From DATAOG01 sp963757395 (GTDB lineage Bacteria > Pseudomonadota > Alphaproteobacteria > Geminicoccales > Geminicoccaceae), in contig CAVWRK010000016.1 in NCBI GenBank assembly GCA_963757395.1, forward strand, positions 1 through 64,000: 64,000 bases of DNA. The letters are read 5' to 3'. The position numbers were made by a program, and so were the translations under genes. The notes under the pieces were generated by a model, which had not been told where the DNA came from, did no database searches, and worked only from the letters and a program-made list of their open reading frames with translations. Of the stretch, positions 63,378 through 64,000 are shown piece after piece (within the stretch, counting starts at the first letter, position 1; each line of letters begins with the position of its first letter).

Positions 63378-64000
63378 GTGCTCGAGGCGGCGGCCAAACC
63401 GCTCAGGTGATCGTAGTGGCGGGCGATCAGATCCGCCTTCTCGATCACCATCCGGACCCGACCGATCTGCCGCTCCAGCCGTTGCTCCTCGGTCTTGCCA
63501 AGTGCCGGATCGAAGGCGACTTCGGTGACCTGACGGGTGCCGATGCAGATCTGGAGCGCGCCGACGGGCCTACCTGGCTCGGCTGGCCGCGCACCGGGCG
63601 TGGCGCCGGGCGGCATGCCTGGCTCGGCCGGACGCGCACCAAGCGTGCTGCCGAGCGGCGCGCCTGGCTCGGCTGGCCGCGGACCAGGCGTGGCGGCGAG
63701 CGGCGCGCCTGGGTTGGCTGGCCGCGCACCAAGCGTGGCGGCGAGCGGCGCGCTTGGCTCGGCTGTTCGCGCACCGAGCGCGGCGCCGAGCGGCGCGTCG
63801 TCGATGGTGCCGAGCCGGATCGGCTGGCCGACGTGGCAGATCAGGGCGGCGAGCCGGCGCTCGGCCTTCGCCAACTCCGCCGGCAGGCGATCGGAAAGGT
63901 CCTCCCGCAGCCAATGCCAGACCTGGCGCGCGGCGTCGATGTCCCGCAGGCGGCTTCGGCCTGCGCCATCGCGCTGCAGGATCCGGAACGAGAAGATGGT
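63374..64000 (-). CDS. Unrecognised protein with 15-residue tandem repeats, 5' end outside window
   Basis: The frame is open from the window edge to the stop at 63374, giving at least 208 residues. From the edge it reads F-S-F-R-I-L-Q-R-D, then a helical part with W-H-W-L-R-E-D-L and E-R-R-L-A-A-L-I-C-H-V. Next come five copies of a 15-residue Ala/Pro/Gly unit (for example ARPAEPGAPLGSTLG). A C-terminal charged helical part contains E-E-Q-R-L-E-R-Q-I-G-R-V-R-M-V. The repeats are probably a flexible linker between two folded helical regions. No family is recognised. Confidence 0.6.
   Translation of the reverse strand, partial: TIFSFRILQRDGAGRSRLRDIDAARQVWHWLREDLSDRLPAELAKAERRLAALICHVGQPIRLGTIDDAPLGAALGARTAEPSAPLAATLGARPANPGAPLAATPGPRPAEPGAPLGSTLGARPAEPGMPPGATPGARPAEPGRPVGALQICIGTRQVTEVAFDPALGKTEEQRLERQIGRVRMVIEKADLIARHYDHLSGLAAASST
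63576..63800. repeat. Five 45-bp tandem repeats inside a coding region
   Basis: Five contiguous 45-base units (63576, 63621, 63666, 63711, 63756 as starts), each beginning gg(c/g)t(c/t)ggc and ending in gcggc(a/g) followed by three to five variable bases. The units differ at roughly 5-10 positions. The 45-base length keeps the frame of the host gene, encoding a 15-residue unit. A coding minisatellite prone to copy-number change. Confidence 0.9.

Noticed and set aside
63576..63800. CRISPR-like array
   Set aside because: Units are contiguous and lack spacers, and they keep a coding frame; this is a coding tandem repeat.

Overview
This window reads as chromosomal DNA of a high-GC alphaproteobacterium. 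The evidence is a heterotetrameric sarcosine oxidase operon in B-D-A-G order, an NDUFA9-like protein, an ETF-quinone oxidoreductase, a Nia-type P1B-5 ATPase, a candidate EcfG general-stress promoter (GGAAC-N17-GTT) and a tRNA-Gln with encoded CCA. A Rhodospirillales/Geminicoccales-like soil organism fits, but I cannot place it to genus. No rRNA, CRISPR array, phage or IS element was seen.

Layout. 0.3-6.2 kb (minus strand): a frameshifted pcm, an NDUFA9-like Rossmann protein, and a polar amino-acid ABC transporter operon (SBP, ATPase, two permeases) ending in an HpcH/HpaI aldolase. 6.5-7.7 kb: an isolated, less GC-rich gene with a PD-(D/E)XK nuclease signature. 7.9-11.8 kb: an SDR and a DadA-like oxidase diverge from an FCD-GntR regulator and a DapA-family lyase. 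11.9-15.6 kb: a lipoprotein, then a tightly overlapping SelA-like/SDR/ICMT-like operon. 15.7-21.0 kb: a beta-oxidation operon (thiolase, HCDH-ECH fusion, DmdC-like acyl-CoA dehydrogenase). 22.5-27.6 kb: soxBDAG. 27.8-39.5 kb: OmpA-like protein, tRNA-Gln, SAM hydrolase (DUF62), ispE, TPR lipoprotein, OprB porin, ETF-QO, uracil-DNA glycosylase, lytic transglycosylase, moaB. 39.5-50.5 kb: MHYT-PAS-GGDEF-EAL protein, P1B-5 ATPase fused to hemerythrin, an rpiA remnant, rpe, malQ, dtd, a zinc-ribbon thioredoxin and an MFS gene. 50.5-63.4 kb: a second MFS gene, then a plus-strand sugar-acid-like catabolic run (aldolase, two Gfo/Idh dehydrogenases, ABM monooxygenase, D-2-hydroxyacid dehydrogenase) interrupted by two tandem 3.5-kb cyclase/AAA/TPR genes. 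The right edge holds part of a protein with five 45-bp tandem repeats.

Two points stand out. First, the tandem soluble-adenylyl-cyclase-like pair is nearly identical in its cyclase and ATPase core but divergent at both ends, and the second copy has Gln in place of the transition-state Arg. Second, six otherwise well-conserved genes (pcm, the dapA-like gene, the fadJ-like gene, soxA, ispE and slt) carry small indels, nearly all explained by one extra base outside homopolymers. This pattern looks more like insertion-biased sequencing error than true gene decay. Two further genes (rpiA, lysE-like) are genuinely truncated.
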